Source of the DNA: Lentibacillus siamensis
GTDB lineage: Bacteria; Bacillota; Bacilli; Bacillales; Amphibacillaceae
Assembly: GCF_039522605.1 (NCBI RefSeq)
Contig: NZ_BAAADS010000025.1
Span: 372,001-436,000 of the forward strand
DNA length: 64,000 nucleotides
Direction of reading: 5' to 3'
Shown here: piece by piece, positions 41,860-50,999 of the stretch
Layout of the letters: each line of letters starts with the position of its first letter
Numbering within the stretch: the first letter of the stretch is position 1
Notes under the pieces: generated by a model
Told to the model about the DNA's origin: nothing
The model's input: the letters and a program-made list of their open reading frames with translations, nothing else
Database searches by the model: none
Program-made: the position numbers and the translations under genes

Positions 41860-43455
41860 TTAATTTACTTTATTCGGTTCATCCCAGTTCATTTCGCGCA
41901 ATCGAAATTTCTGCAATTTTCCTGTTGCGGTTTTTGGAAGTGTATCCACAAAGTCAACTGCTTTCGGTGCTTTAAAGTGCGCCATATTATCACGGCAGAA
42001 TTCAATAATTTCATCTTCTGTTACTTCAGCATCAGGGTACGGGACAATCATTGCTTTTGGCACTTCCCCCCATTTTTCGTTGGGAATGGAAATAACGGCT
42101 GTCTCCATAACAGCAGGATGTTTATACAGCACACCTTCTACTTCGGTTGATGATATATTTTCGCCGCCGGATATAATCATATCCTTGGCACGGTCACGAA
42201 TTTCAATATAGCCGTCCGGATAGGTTACCGCCAAGTCGCCGGTATAGAACCAACCATCTTTAATTGCTGCATCTGTCTTTTCTGGATCTTTATAATAACC
42301 TTTCATTACAACATTACCCCGTGTAATTATCTCACCGATCTCCTCGCCATCCCAGGACACTTCCTCGCCATCGGGGTGAACAACTTTTGTCTCACCATTA
42401 AATGCGAGTTCAATTCCTTGTCTCGCTTTAATAGTGGCCTGATCATCCGCCGATTTCGAATCAAAGTCCTTCTTCCACTCACAATAGAGAATGAATGGTG
42501 AAGTTTCCGTCAATCCGTATACATGAATCATATTTAAACCGAGTATCTCCTGTGCTTTACCGATCAGTGCTGCTGCAGGCGGAGCTCCAGCTGTTGCCAT
42601 CCGCGGTTTTGTCTTAATATCTATTTCCTTTGCTTTCGGTTCATTAACAAGCATATTGACAACAGTTGGTGCACCACATAGAAGGGAAATATTTTTCTTG
42701 TCGAACAACTCCAGAATATAGGATGGGTCCACCTTTCTGAGACAGACGTGGGCTCCACCCGCAGCCGTTATCGCCCAGACAAATCCCCAGCCATTTGCAT
42801 GAAACATAGGTAATGTGTGCAAATATACATCATCATAACTAACATTAAGGTGATATAAAACATTTGCAGCATTTACATAATTAGCCCGATGAGTCAACAT
42901 GACCCCTTTTGGCTTCGATGTCGTTCCACTTGTATAATTCAGTGTCATCAGCTGATTTTCATCGATTTCAATGTCCGGCAGTTCAAAATTCGCCGGCCCA
43001 TGGTCGAGAAATGTCTCATAATCAACACTTTTCAGCGAAGTCTCATATCCGGGAACTGACACAACGACAATCTGTTCCAATGAGAGTTTATTGGCAATCT
43101 CTTCAATCGGTCCGGAAAATTCCGCATCCACAACAAGCATTTTTGCATCACTGTGATTGATAATGTATTCAAGATCATTCGCATGAAGCCGATAATTCAA
43201 TGGTACCATCGCAGCACCGAGCTGACAGATCCCATAAAAACATTCGAGCATATAATGGGTGTTTGGAAGCATCACCGCCACATGGTCGCCTTCCCGAATA
43301 CCGGCATTATGCAATGCCCCGGATAACCTGTCCGTCCGTTCGCCGAATTCCTTGTACGTGAACTCTTTCTCCTCATCGATGATTGCTGTTTTTTGCGGAT
43401 AATACTTAACTGCTCTGCGTTTCCAATCCAATGGCGTTAACGGAGAAAACATCAT
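41860..43455 (-). CDS. Acyl-CoA synthetase (AMP-forming)
   Basis: A 531-residue AMP-forming ligase that activates a fatty acid to its CoA thioester. The P-loop-like YTSGTTSKPKGVMLTHR lies near residue 174, the GLTETSP block near 320, GWFYTGDLA near 407 and the swinging C-terminal domain with KATGKLQKFRLRE. It resembles medium- to long-chain FadD-type enzymes rather than acetyl-CoA synthetase. ATG 43455 follows AAGGAG. A cre-like site about 30 bp upstream suggests repression by CcpA when sugar is present. Confidence 0.88.
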   Translation of the reverse strand: MMFSPLTPLDWKRRAVKYYPQKTAIIDEEKEFTYKEFGERTDRLSGALHNAGIREGDHVAVMLPNTHYMLECFYGICQLGAAMVPLNYRLHANDLEYIINHSDAKMLVVDAEFSGPIEEIANKLSLEQIVVVSVPGYETSLKSVDYETFLDHGPANFELPDIEIDENQLMTLNYTSGTTSKPKGVMLTHRANYVNAANVLYHLNVSYDDVYLHTLPMFHANGWGFVWAITAAGGAHVCLRKVDPSYILELFDKKNISLLCGAPTVVNMLVNEPKAKEIDIKTKPRMATAGAPPAAALIGKAQEILGLNMIHVYGLTETSPFILYCEWKKDFDSKSADDQATIKARQGIELAFNGETKVVHPDGEEVSWDGEEIGEIITRGNVVMKGYYKDPEKTDAAIKDGWFYTGDLAVTYPDGYIEIRDRAKDMIISGGENISSTEVEGVLYKHPAVMETAVISIPNEKWGEVPKAMIVPYPDAEVTEDEIIEFCRDNMAHFKAPKAVDFVDTLPKTATGKLQKFRLREMNWDEPNKVN

Positions 43456-43483
43456 TACCAACTCCTTTTTAAAAATTCAAATT

Positions 43484-43497
43484 TAAAAGCGCTTACA
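43484..43497 (-). promoter_or_regulatory. Candidate CcpA (cre) site before acyl-CoA synthetase
   Basis: The minus strand reads TGTAAGCGCTTTTA, matching 11 of 12 fixed cre positions. It lies about 30 bp before the start, where binding would block transcription. Confidence 0.6.
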
Positions 43498-43657
43498 ATC
43501 ATGATAATTTAACAGGTGGGTTCTGGCAAGCCAAAAACGAAATTATTAAAATAATAAAATAATTACATGACTATTTTTGAATACAGAAAAGAATTGTCAA
43601 CAAAAAATAAATAGAGGGGAAAAATATACACATACTATTCGTGGGGTGTAAAGACAG

Positions 43658-44350
43658 ATGCTACTATTCATTGGAAAAGTCCTGTTAATTTATATCATTT
43701 CCATCATCGCAATCCGGCTTATGGGGAAAACTGCTTTCGCCCAGCTAACGGCACATGATTTAACTGGAATTTTTTTCGTCGTATCATTGGCTGCCGGCCC
43801 GTTGTTTACCCGAAACATCCTGCATGCAGTTGTCGGTATAACGGTAGTTGTGTTGATACATATCACATTCTCCAGGCTTACTCTGATTAATAAGTTAAAC
43901 AAACCCTTTATCGGTCAGCCGACAATCGTCGTGAAACATGGAAAACTGATTAAAAACAACTTAAAAAAATCGACATTCACTCTTGAGGAATTATTATCAA
44001 ATCTGCGGGAAAAAGGATATCCGGATCTTGCTACAATTGAATTTGTATTAATTGAAGCAAATGGAGGTATCAGTATTCTTCCAAAGCAGGAGGCAGCACC
44101 GGTGACCCCTGGACAGTTGGGCATCGAAACGGAATTTCAGGGAATGCCTGTTTCCGTAATTGTTGAAGGTAAAATTCAGCATCGAAACCTGAAACTGATT
44201 CATAAAAATGAGCAATGGCTGCGCAAGGAATTGCAGGAAGCCGGGTATATCCGCCTGGACCAGATTTTTTATGCAACCGTCCGGGACAGTTCACACCAAT
44301 TAACCGTTGATACGGGGGAAGGAAATTTCAAGAAAAAGACGGATGAATAA
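43658..44350 (+). CDS. DUF421 (YetF-like) membrane protein
   Basis: A 230-residue protein with two to three N-terminal helices (about residues 3-70) and a soluble C-terminal DUF421 domain. The family motif NKPFIGQPTIVVKHGKLI and the following LEELLSNLRE and TIEFVLIEANGGISIL segments are present. YetF-type proteins sit in the membrane; their role is unclear, with some linked to spore or envelope functions. The start has GGGGTG. A hairpin AGGACCCT/AGGGTCCT follows at 44350. Confidence 0.85.
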   Translation: MLLFIGKVLLIYIISIIAIRLMGKTAFAQLTAHDLTGIFFVVSLAAGPLFTRNILHAVVGITVVVLIHITFSRLTLINKLNKPFIGQPTIVVKHGKLIKNNLKKSTFTLEELLSNLREKGYPDLATIEFVLIEANGGISILPKQEAAPVTPGQLGIETEFQGMPVSVIVEGKIQHRNLKLIHKNEQWLRKELQEAGYIRLDQIFYATVRDSSHQLTVDTGEGNFKKKTDE

Positions 44351-44389
44351 GGACCCTGCCAGCAAGGTGCCGTTGAGGGTCCTCATTAC

Positions 44390-44713
44390 TTACTTAATTA
44401 ACCTGAATATTAACGGAATCCGGTATTTTTGCCCGCCGTACGCTTTTACGAGTGCAACTATCGTAAAAATGAAACCCATTAAACCGACGATAAAAATCAG
44501 AACAAATCCAATCAGAATAATCATTAGGATCGTACAAACAATGCCGTAAACAGTGTAAGATATCAAGAAATTAAAATATTCTTTGCCATGATAATCAATG
44601 AAGTCGGAATCTTCTCGTTTCAAAAGCCAAATAACCAGTGGACCTAATATTGGTACAAAAAAGCTGACTAGATATATCAACATCGCAAACATGCGCTCAT
44701 CACTGTTTTTCAT
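44390..44713 (-). CDS. DUF4870 (Tic20-like) membrane protein
   Basis: A 107-residue protein with three to four helices and the DUF4870 signature KREDSDFIDYHGKEYFNF between helices one and two. The DSDFIDYHGKE loop is typical. Function is unknown. ATG 44713 is favoured because AGGGGAG is 8 bp away; earlier ATG and GTG codons are too close to it. Confidence 0.82.
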   Translation of the reverse strand: MKNSDERMFAMLIYLVSFFVPILGPLVIWLLKREDSDFIDYHGKEYFNFLISYTVYGIVCTILMIILIGFVLIFIVGLMGFIFTIVALVKAYGGQKYRIPLIFRLIK

Positions 44714-44927
44714 ACGCATCACTCCCCTCGCTGCAAATTCACCGCTACCATTTTACCATATTTTTTTATGAAAAAGATATGCCGAAATTATGAGTTCCAG
44801 CTTCCCACGTGCTTCCATTATAAATATGCTACCCTACCGTTTATTGATAACATATAAATTACCATCATATCAAGAATGCAGTTAATTAATCGATCTGATA
44901 ATTCGGGTTTTCCTTTGTATTTCCATC

Positions 44928-45012
44928 TATTAGAAAACTTGGTTGTCACCAAGCCTTTAGGTGACAACCTTAGTTGCACTTATGCAGTAAGAAAGTTTTA
45001 TACTTATCTGCC
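44928..45012 (+). repeat. Interspersed hairpin repeat, copy E
   Basis: The best copy: TATTAGAAAACTTGGTTGTC, loop AAGCCTTTA, GGTGACAACC, GTTGCACTTATGCAGTAA, GTTTTATACTTATCTGCC. The AAAACTT and AAGTTTT ends form imperfect terminal inverted repeats. Confidence 0.9.
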
Positions 45013-45054
45013 AAAAAAACAGCAACGCTGCACTACTCAAAGTGCAGCGTTGCT
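45013..45054 (-). terminator. Terminator of ectABC
   Basis: On the minus strand AGCAACGCTGCACT and AGTGCAGCGTTGCT form a perfect 14-bp stem with a 6-nt loop, followed by GTTTTTTT, 10 bp past the ectC stop. Confidence 0.92.
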
Positions 45055-45063
45055 TCTTAAATT

Positions 45064-45450
45064 CTATTCAGTCAATAGCGGGTAATACCCTTCTTCATTG
45101 TGTGTTTCCGTACCGACGAGTGGCGGGTTAAACACACATACCATGCGCATTTGTGTGCGTGCACGCAGATTATGCTTATCATGGTCATTTAGAATATACA
45201 TCGTACCTGGTTTCAGCTGGTGAACTTCGCCAGTTGCGATATCTTCAATTTCACCTTCACCCTCGATGCAATAAACTGCTTCAATGTGGTTTTTGTACCA
45301 GAAATAGTTGTCGGTGCCAGCCTTGATAATGGTATCATTCATGCTGAACCCTACACCATCTTTATTCAGCAGAAAACGGCGGCTAGTCCAATTTTCACCT
45401 GATGTTTCGTCTTTTGTACCTTCAATATCTTCCAGTGATTTTACAATCAT
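45064..45450 (-). CDS. ectC: L-ectoine synthase
   Basis: A 128-residue cupin enzyme that closes N-gamma-acetyl-diaminobutyrate to ectoine. The family core VYCIEGEGEIEDIATGEVHQL, TMYILNDHDKHNLRA and MRMVCVFNPPLVGTE are present. Full length for EctC. The start has AAGGGGAA. Last gene of the operon; no ectD hydroxylase follows, so hydroxyectoine is not made from this locus. Confidence 0.96.
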   Translation of the reverse strand: MIVKSLEDIEGTKDETSGENWTSRRFLLNKDGVGFSMNDTIIKAGTDNYFWYKNHIEAVYCIEGEGEIEDIATGEVHQLKPGTMYILNDHDKHNLRARTQMRMVCVFNPPLVGTETHNEEGYYPLLTE

Positions 45451-45565
45451 TCGTATTCCCCTTTTCTGTATTTAGTAGTTTGTTTAGGCAACATCTATCC
45501 CATCAGATCCTGATGCGCGATTCAGATTGCCAGATTTATTGTTGTATTTTTGAACAATTTGTTAA

Positions 45566-46840
45566 TTATGCAAGTACTTCTTTAATGCTTTCTTCCAAAA
45601 TGGCAAGCCCATCTTTCAGTCCTGCTTCCTCAATCGTCAGCGGCGGCAGGAATTTGACGACTTCATCTTTCGGGCCTGAAGTCTCAACAATCAGTCCGCG
45701 TTTAAATGCCGCAGCACAAATTTCATTGGCGAGATCATCTTTATGAACAGCGATACCCTGCATTAAACCGCGGCCCCGTGCTTCACCATTCAAGGCCGGA
45801 TAAGCCTCAATTAGTGACTCAATGGCATCACGCAAGATGTCTGCTTTCTTCATGATTTCTTTACCAAATTCATCTGTCTTCCAGCGATTCAATGCTTCCG
45901 TTGCCGCAATAAATGCCATATTATTTCCGCGGAAAGTACCGTTGTGTTCACCCGGTCCCCACTGATCATATTCCGGCTTAATCAGCGTAATTGCCATTGG
46001 CAGACCGATTCCACCGATCGATTTGGAAAGGCAGACAATATCCGGGTTAATTCCAGCCGGTTCAAAACTGAAGAAAGTTCCTGTTCTGCCGCATCCTGCC
46101 TGAACATCATCAACAATCAGCAGGATATCCCATTTCCGGCAAACTTCCTCCACTCTTTTCAGCCATTCCATTCTGGCAGCGTTAATGCCGCCTTCTCCCT
46201 GAACGGTTTCCAAAATAATGGCAGCCGGTAATGCTACGCCACTGCCGCTGTCTTCTAAAAAGCGTTCAAGATAAGCAATTGAATCATAATCTTCCACATA
46301 ATCATCGAATGGCATTGCCACTGAGTGATGAAGCGGAACACCCGCACCTTGCCGTTTAAATGAATTACCGGTGACGGACAAAGATCCAATTGTCATACCA
46401 TGAAAAGCATTCGTGAAACTGATTACCGTGTCACGACCAGTCACTTTTCTGGCAATTTTCAAGGCACTTTCTACTGTATTTGTGCCTGTTGGTCCTGGAA
46501 ACATAATTTTATAGTCGAGTTTGCGAGGTGTTAAAATTATTTCCTTAAAGCTTTCCAAAAACTCTTTTCTTGGAGTTGTTCCCATATCGAGGCTGTGAAT
46601 AACACCATCATTTTTAATATATTCAATCAATTTTTCCTGCATGACATCATCATTATGGCCATAGCTGAGTGCTCCAGCACCTGCGAAAAAATCAATATAT
46701 TCTTTCCCATCTATATCCCAAAGCTTATAGCCTTTTGCTTTTTCAAAAATAGTTGGCCACCCGCGGCTGTAACTTCTTACCGCAGATTCCATTTCTTCAA
46801 ACGTCTTCATTTTCTGATTATCCAAAACTGCTGTTGTCAC
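45566..46840 (-). CDS. ectB: Diaminobutyrate-2-oxoglutarate transaminase
   Basis: A 424-residue PLP transaminase that makes L-2,4-diaminobutyrate from aspartate semialdehyde and glutamate. Key blocks are FPGPTGTNTVESALKIARKV, FTNAFHGMTIGSL, DDVQAGCGRTGTFFSFE and VCLSKSIGG with the PLP lysine. The GTG start at 46840 is preceded by AAAGGGATG; an ATG ten codons on is a shorter option. It is 19 bp after ectA and 115 bp before ectC. Confidence 0.95.
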   Translation of the reverse strand: MTTAVLDNQKMKTFEEMESAVRSYSRGWPTIFEKAKGYKLWDIDGKEYIDFFAGAGALSYGHNDDVMQEKLIEYIKNDGVIHSLDMGTTPRKEFLESFKEIILTPRKLDYKIMFPGPTGTNTVESALKIARKVTGRDTVISFTNAFHGMTIGSLSVTGNSFKRQGAGVPLHHSVAMPFDDYVEDYDSIAYLERFLEDSGSGVALPAAIILETVQGEGGINAARMEWLKRVEEVCRKWDILLIVDDVQAGCGRTGTFFSFEPAGINPDIVCLSKSIGGIGLPMAITLIKPEYDQWGPGEHNGTFRGNNMAFIAATEALNRWKTDEFGKEIMKKADILRDAIESLIEAYPALNGEARGRGLMQGIAVHKDDLANEICAAAFKRGLIVETSGPKDEVVKFLPPLTIEEAGLKDGLAILEESIKEVLA

Positions 46841-46859
46841 GTAATCATCCCTTTATACA

Positions 46860-47375
46860 TTATTTTTGGTACTCAAATGGTCCAATCTTATACAATGATT
46901 CGTCCTCGTGACCTGTTCGCGGGAAATCAATGGATAAAAAGTAGTTTCCGACTACACAACTGGTATCCATCTTCTTGGCAAGGCCCATGAACAAGTGTTG
47001 TGAAGCAATATTTGACGGGGATACCGTCGCCTCCACATAGCAGACATCACTGCAAAGTTCGCGATCCAGCAATTCAAACAACATTCTTGTCGCGAGACCA
47101 TGTCCCCTTTGCGTTTCATCAACCGCCACCTGCCAAATAAAGAGCGTATCCGGTTTATCCGGACGAATGAATCCGGAGATGAATCCGACTACTTCATCCT
47201 CTTTTTTAACAACAATGGAAGTCTCCGAAAAAATTTCACACCACATGAGGTAACTGTACGAGGAATTTACATCAAGCACACCTGTGCCTTCCACAAGCTC
47301 CCAGACAGCAGCACCATCACTTTTCGAAGGGATTTGAAAATGAAAATCGTCTGTTTTTTCCCTGGTTTTTACCAT
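46860..47375 (-). CDS. ectA: Diaminobutyrate acetyltransferase
   Basis: A 171-residue GNAT acetyltransferase that acetylates diaminobutyrate at the gamma amino group. The acetyl-CoA motif region is IWQVAVDETQRGHGLATRML (near 80-98), followed by VEATVSPSNIASQHLFMGLA, both typical of EctA. The ATG at 47375 has only a weak AAGGA site. A stronger AGGAGG lies 22 bp upstream, spaced for a codon seven residues earlier that is ATC, not a normal start. First gene of the operon; the promoter is just upstream. Confidence 0.94.
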   Translation of the reverse strand: MVKTREKTDDFHFQIPSKSDGAAVWELVEGTGVLDVNSSYSYLMWCEIFSETSIVVKKEDEVVGFISGFIRPDKPDTLFIWQVAVDETQRGHGLATRMLFELLDRELCSDVCYVEATVSPSNIASQHLFMGLAKKMDTSCVVGNYFLSIDFPRTGHEDESLYKIGPFEYQK

Positions 47376-47702
47376 AACATCCTTAACGTTCTGGATGCTC
47401 CCACCTCCTGACCGTTTGTTTTAAAAAATGTACTCTATTAGCGTATAGAGAATGCTCCAATTCGTCAAAAAGCATTAAACGGTATTTAGAATGTTTAAAT
47501 GGTACTAGTGGCGATTAGCCCCAACTAAACTCGCTTAAAATAAAAAAAGCTTGGAAATATAAGCAAATATACGTAAACCTTCCCTTTTTTAAAAAATCAA
47601 TAGCATTTTATGAAGTTTTTGTGTCTTTTTTTAAAAAAATCTGTTACAATAATAATTAGAAAACGGTTTCATGATTCATTAATAACAAAGGGGATGATTT
47701 TC
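47376..47702. other. Divergent region between ectA and a membrane protein gene
   Basis: About 330 bp between two divergent genes. On the ectA side a possible promoter reads TTGACG (47468-47463) and TATACG (47447-47442), with a short spacer of 15 bp, so it is weak or needs an activator. The other side is AT-rich. No further gene is seen. Confidence 0.4.
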
Positions 47703-48008
47703 ATGGGCATCATTTTGATGTTTGTGGTATTGGCAACACTTACACCGTTTTTGTTTATTCATTTAAATAAAAAGATACCCGCAGCGCTGCAGGCAATCTT
47801 GGTAATCGGCATGTGGTTTTATTATCTGGAAGCAGCATTTTTTGTAGCGCCGGGGGCATTTTCGTTAACATGGAGCATGTTTTATGCAAGTCTGATTCTT
47901 GCTGAAGTTGCATGGATTATGTTCATTATCCGAATGGTTAAATTTTCAATGACCAAAGCCAAAACATATCGTGAACAGAAACTCCGAGATCCAATCAGCG
48001 AACTGTAA
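47703..48008 (+). CDS. Small three-helix membrane protein
   Basis: A 101-residue hydrophobic protein with helices near residues 3-20, 28-50 and 55-80, followed by a basic tail ending SEL. ATG 47703 is used, with AGGGGATG upstream; longer in-frame starts have none. I do not recognise the family. It converges on the qox operon with a shared terminator. Confidence 0.65.
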   Translation: MGIILMFVVLATLTPFLFIHLNKKIPAALQAILVIGMWFYYLEAAFFVAPGAFSLTWSMFYASLILAEVAWIMFIIRMVKFSMTKAKTYREQKLRDPISEL

Positions 48009-48010
48009 AT

Positions 48011-48049
48011 AAAAACCCTCTTTCCAAAAAATTGGAGAGAGGGTTTTTT
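48011..48049. terminator. Bidirectional terminator between the membrane gene and qoxD
   Basis: AAAAACCCTCTTTCC and GGAGAGAGGGTTTTTT form a long stem with runs on both strands, serving both convergent units. Confidence 0.9.
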
Positions 48050-48060
48050 GTATGGTAAGT

Positions 48061-48435
48061 TTACATATCGTGTTCCATTTGTTCCTGTTGCATATTCTGA
48101 TGCTGTTTATCCATGTCCATATTCATGTCGCCCATGTCAAAAGCCCATACCATGGTAAACAAGGATCCAGCCACGACAATTCCAACCATGATCGCACCAT
48201 GGAACATCATATTCCATGGGCCGTGACCAACACCTTCCGTCTCAGTCAAATGCATAAACAGGAATAGTTGAATGGCTGCTTGAATGACAGCCATTACAAG
48301 TGTCCCAGCAATAATCCAGCCAACAGGAAGACCTGATCCGAGTGCTACCCATGCAGCCGCTATCGTCAATATGAGTGACAGCGCAAAACCGATAATGTGT
48401 TTAACAGGTATTTTTCCGGAATGTTTTTTTTCCAT
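48061..48435 (-). CDS. qoxD: Menaquinol oxidase aa3 subunit IV
   Basis: A 124-residue subunit with three helices (about residues 12-30, 36-60 and 70-95) and a Met/His/Gln-rich tail. It is the smallest subunit of the cytochrome aa3-600 menaquinol oxidase. The start has GGTGATG. It begins 1 bp past the qoxC stop and ends the operon. Confidence 0.9.
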   Translation of the reverse strand: MEKKHSGKIPVKHIIGFALSLILTIAAAWVALGSGLPVGWIIAGTLVMAVIQAAIQLFLFMHLTETEGVGHGPWNMMFHGAIMVGIVVAGSLFTMVWAFDMGDMNMDMDKQHQNMQQEQMEHDM

Positions 48436-48436
48436 C

Positions 48437-49048
48437 TTACATCACCATCCCAAATAAATAGACGCAAGTAAAAATGAAAATCCAAACCACGTCCAAGAAG
48501 TGCCAGTACAATCCAACAATAAATACTTTCTGGCTGGTTACATTTGTTAATCCCCGCTGAAAAACCTGTATTATCAGCAGGATCAGCCATCCGGTACCAA
48601 ATGTCACGTGAAGTCCATGTGTTCCAGCTAGAATGAAAAACGACGACCAGTATGCACTGGTTTGCAGTGTCACACCCTCATGTGTTGCGTATTTAATAAA
48701 CTCGTCGACCTCAAGTCCAAGAAAAGAGAATCCAAGGATTAGCGTAATAATCAACCATGTGATTAAACCCTTTTTGGAACCCCTGCGCATTTCATGAATT
48801 CCGATACCACACGTAAAACTGCTTGTCAGAAGAATGAACGTCATCAGCAGGGCGCTCTTCGCCTCATAAATTTCACTCGGTACCGGACCATCTGCTGTAC
48901 GTCCGATCAGAACTGCGTACGTAGCAAACAAGGTTGAGAATAATACAACCTCTGCAGCAAGGAAAATCCAAAACCCTGTAATATTCATTCTTCCATGTTC
49001 TGTACGGTATTCCAGCGGGCCGGTTTTAAGATTTTGTTCACTCATCAT
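48437..49048 (-). CDS. qoxC: Menaquinol oxidase aa3 subunit III
   Basis: A 203-residue subunit with five helices of the cytochrome c oxidase subunit III family. The conserved FWIFLAAEVVLFSTLFATY and GTHGLHVTFG motifs are present. It helps assembly and proton uptake of the oxidase. The first of two tandem ATG codons (49048) follows AAGGGGGT; the gene overlaps qoxB by 11 bp. Confidence 0.92.
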   Translation of the reverse strand: MMSEQNLKTGPLEYRTEHGRMNITGFWIFLAAEVVLFSTLFATYAVLIGRTADGPVPSEIYEAKSALLMTFILLTSSFTCGIGIHEMRRGSKKGLITWLIITLILGFSFLGLEVDEFIKYATHEGVTLQTSAYWSSFFILAGTHGLHVTFGTGWLILLIIQVFQRGLTNVTSQKVFIVGLYWHFLDVVWIFIFTCVYLFGMVM

Positions 49049-50981
49049 TTAACCCCCTTGCTGAACGTTCAATGCGTTTAATTTCATCCACTTCAATGTG
49101 ATAACCTTCATCATAGTCAAATGATCTCAGGATCATCATGAAAACTCCGCCTGCCAGAAAGATTGCGGCAGCTGTAACCCACTCAAATACGAGGGCAAAA
49201 CTGGCAAAGAACAGAATCAGCATCATGATAAAAGGTTTACCTGAACTGCTTGGCATGTGAATTGGTTCCAGTTTGCTTTCATCATACGTCGTTTCACCAT
49301 TCTTCTTCATTTCCAGTAATGCATCATACCCGACGTTGTCCGGTAATGTTGCAAAGTTGTATGAAGGAATTGGAGTCGGCGTAGCCCATTCCAGGGTTCT
49401 GCCGTCCCAGGCATCCCCGGTTTTTTCCCGTTCACTGTAACGCAGGCTGTAATAGATTGCATATACGAAAATGGCAAATCCAATCCCCATTCCAAACGCG
49501 CCAATAGTTGAAAGGAAATTCAGTGAAAACCACTCTGGCGTTGAATGAAAAACTCTTCGCCGCATGCCATCCAATCCCACAAAAAACTGCGGCAGGAAGC
49601 ATACATGGAAGCCAACAACAAAGAACCAGAAAGACCATTTGCTCAATGTTTCATTCAGCTTATGCCCAAACATTTTCGGATACCAGAAAACAAGACCCGA
49701 GAAGCAGGCAAACACAGTTCCAGGTATCAACACATAGTGGAAATGCGCCACCAGGAAGTAGGAGTTATGATACTGGTAATCCGTAGCCGCCATACCAAGC
49801 ATAACACCGGTTATACCACCAATAACAAAGCTTGGAATAAATGCAAGCGACCAAAGCATTGGCGATGTGAACTCCATTTTCGATTTATACATCGTTGCTA
49901 GCCAGTTGAATATTTTCACCCCGGTCGGCACGGCAATCAGCATTGTTGAAATGGAAAATACTGAATTGACAAATGCACCTGTACCCATTGTAAAGAAGTG
50001 GTGTACCCAGGTTGTAAAACTCAATCCGGCAATTACAATAATCGACCATACCATTACGTTATAACCGAACAACCTTTTCCGGGCAAAGGTTGCAATAACC
50101 TCCGAGAAAATCCCAAATGCCGGTAAAATTACAATATAAACTTCCGGGTGTCCCCACATCCAGAAAAGGTTAGCCCACATCATTGGCAAACCTTCCCCCG
50201 CCAATGTAAAGAAATGGGACCCGAAAACACGGTCAATTGTAAGAAGTGCAAGGTTTACCGTTAAAATCGGAAAAGCAAAAATAATGATAAATGTTGTTAT
50301 TAGTGTAGACCATGTAAATATCGGCATCTGAAACATTTTCATCCCAGGTGCTCTCATCTTTAAAATGGTTACCATCAAGTTAATACCAGTTGCCAGTGTA
50401 CCAATACCGGCTAATTGAAGACCCATTAAATAGAAATTCTGTCCTGGACCGGGACTCATTGCCGCCCCTGCAAGAGGTGTATAACTCGTCCAGCCTGCAT
50501 CAGGTGACCCTCCGATAACGAACGAAAGGTTAAACAGCATTGCCCCAAAGAAGAATGACCAGAAACTGATTGCATTCACATATGGAAACGCAAAGTCACG
50601 AGCTCCAATTTGCAGCGGAACGATAATATTCATCAGACCGATTAAAAACGGCATCGCCATAAAGATAATCATAACCGTTCCGTGCGTTGTAAATATTTCA
50701 TCATAGTGCTGTGCACCAAGAAAATTCATACTCGGAAACGCAAGCTGTACACGCATCATAAGGGCATCCATTCCGCCGCGGAACAGCATTGCAAGTGCAC
50801 TTAAAATATACATAATCCCAATTTTTTTATGATCAACTGTAGTCAGCCACTCCCGCCACAGCCACGTCCATTTTTTGAAATAGGTAAGGATGAAAATGAT
50901 TGCTGACGTTACCAAAGCAATTGCAACCATTCCCGCATATATCAACGGTTCACCCGTTACAAGCAATTTATCAAGACCCAT
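49038..50981 (-). CDS. qoxB: Menaquinol oxidase aa3 subunit I
   Basis: A 647-residue catalytic subunit with about fifteen helices. It carries the haem a, haem a3 and CuB ligands: HGTVMIIFMAMPF (haem a His), WGHPEVYIVILPAFG (CuB His with cross-linked Tyr), HHFF and HFHYVLIPG. It reduces oxygen to water with electrons from menaquinol. The start has AGGTGA. Core of the operon; qoxA is 18 bp upstream. Confidence 0.95.
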   Translation of the reverse strand: MGLDKLLVTGEPLIYAGMVAIALVTSAIIFILTYFKKWTWLWREWLTTVDHKKIGIMYILSALAMLFRGGMDALMMRVQLAFPSMNFLGAQHYDEIFTTHGTVMIIFMAMPFLIGLMNIIVPLQIGARDFAFPYVNAISFWSFFFGAMLFNLSFVIGGSPDAGWTSYTPLAGAAMSPGPGQNFYLMGLQLAGIGTLATGINLMVTILKMRAPGMKMFQMPIFTWSTLITTFIIIFAFPILTVNLALLTIDRVFGSHFFTLAGEGLPMMWANLFWMWGHPEVYIVILPAFGIFSEVIATFARKRLFGYNVMVWSIIVIAGLSFTTWVHHFFTMGTGAFVNSVFSISTMLIAVPTGVKIFNWLATMYKSKMEFTSPMLWSLAFIPSFVIGGITGVMLGMAATDYQYHNSYFLVAHFHYVLIPGTVFACFSGLVFWYPKMFGHKLNETLSKWSFWFFVVGFHVCFLPQFFVGLDGMRRRVFHSTPEWFSLNFLSTIGAFGMGIGFAIFVYAIYYSLRYSEREKTGDAWDGRTLEWATPTPIPSYNFATLPDNVGYDALLEMKKNGETTYDESKLEPIHMPSSSGKPFIMMLILFFASFALVFEWVTAAAIFLAGGVFMMILRSFDYDEGYHIEVDEIKRIERSARGLNDE

Positions 50982-50999
50982 TGTTTCACCTGCTTTCTT

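Larger units (their letters stand above)
44714..45063. other. Intergenic region before ectC
   Basis: Contains hairpin repeat copy E and the ectABC terminator. No supported gene. Confidence 0.6.
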
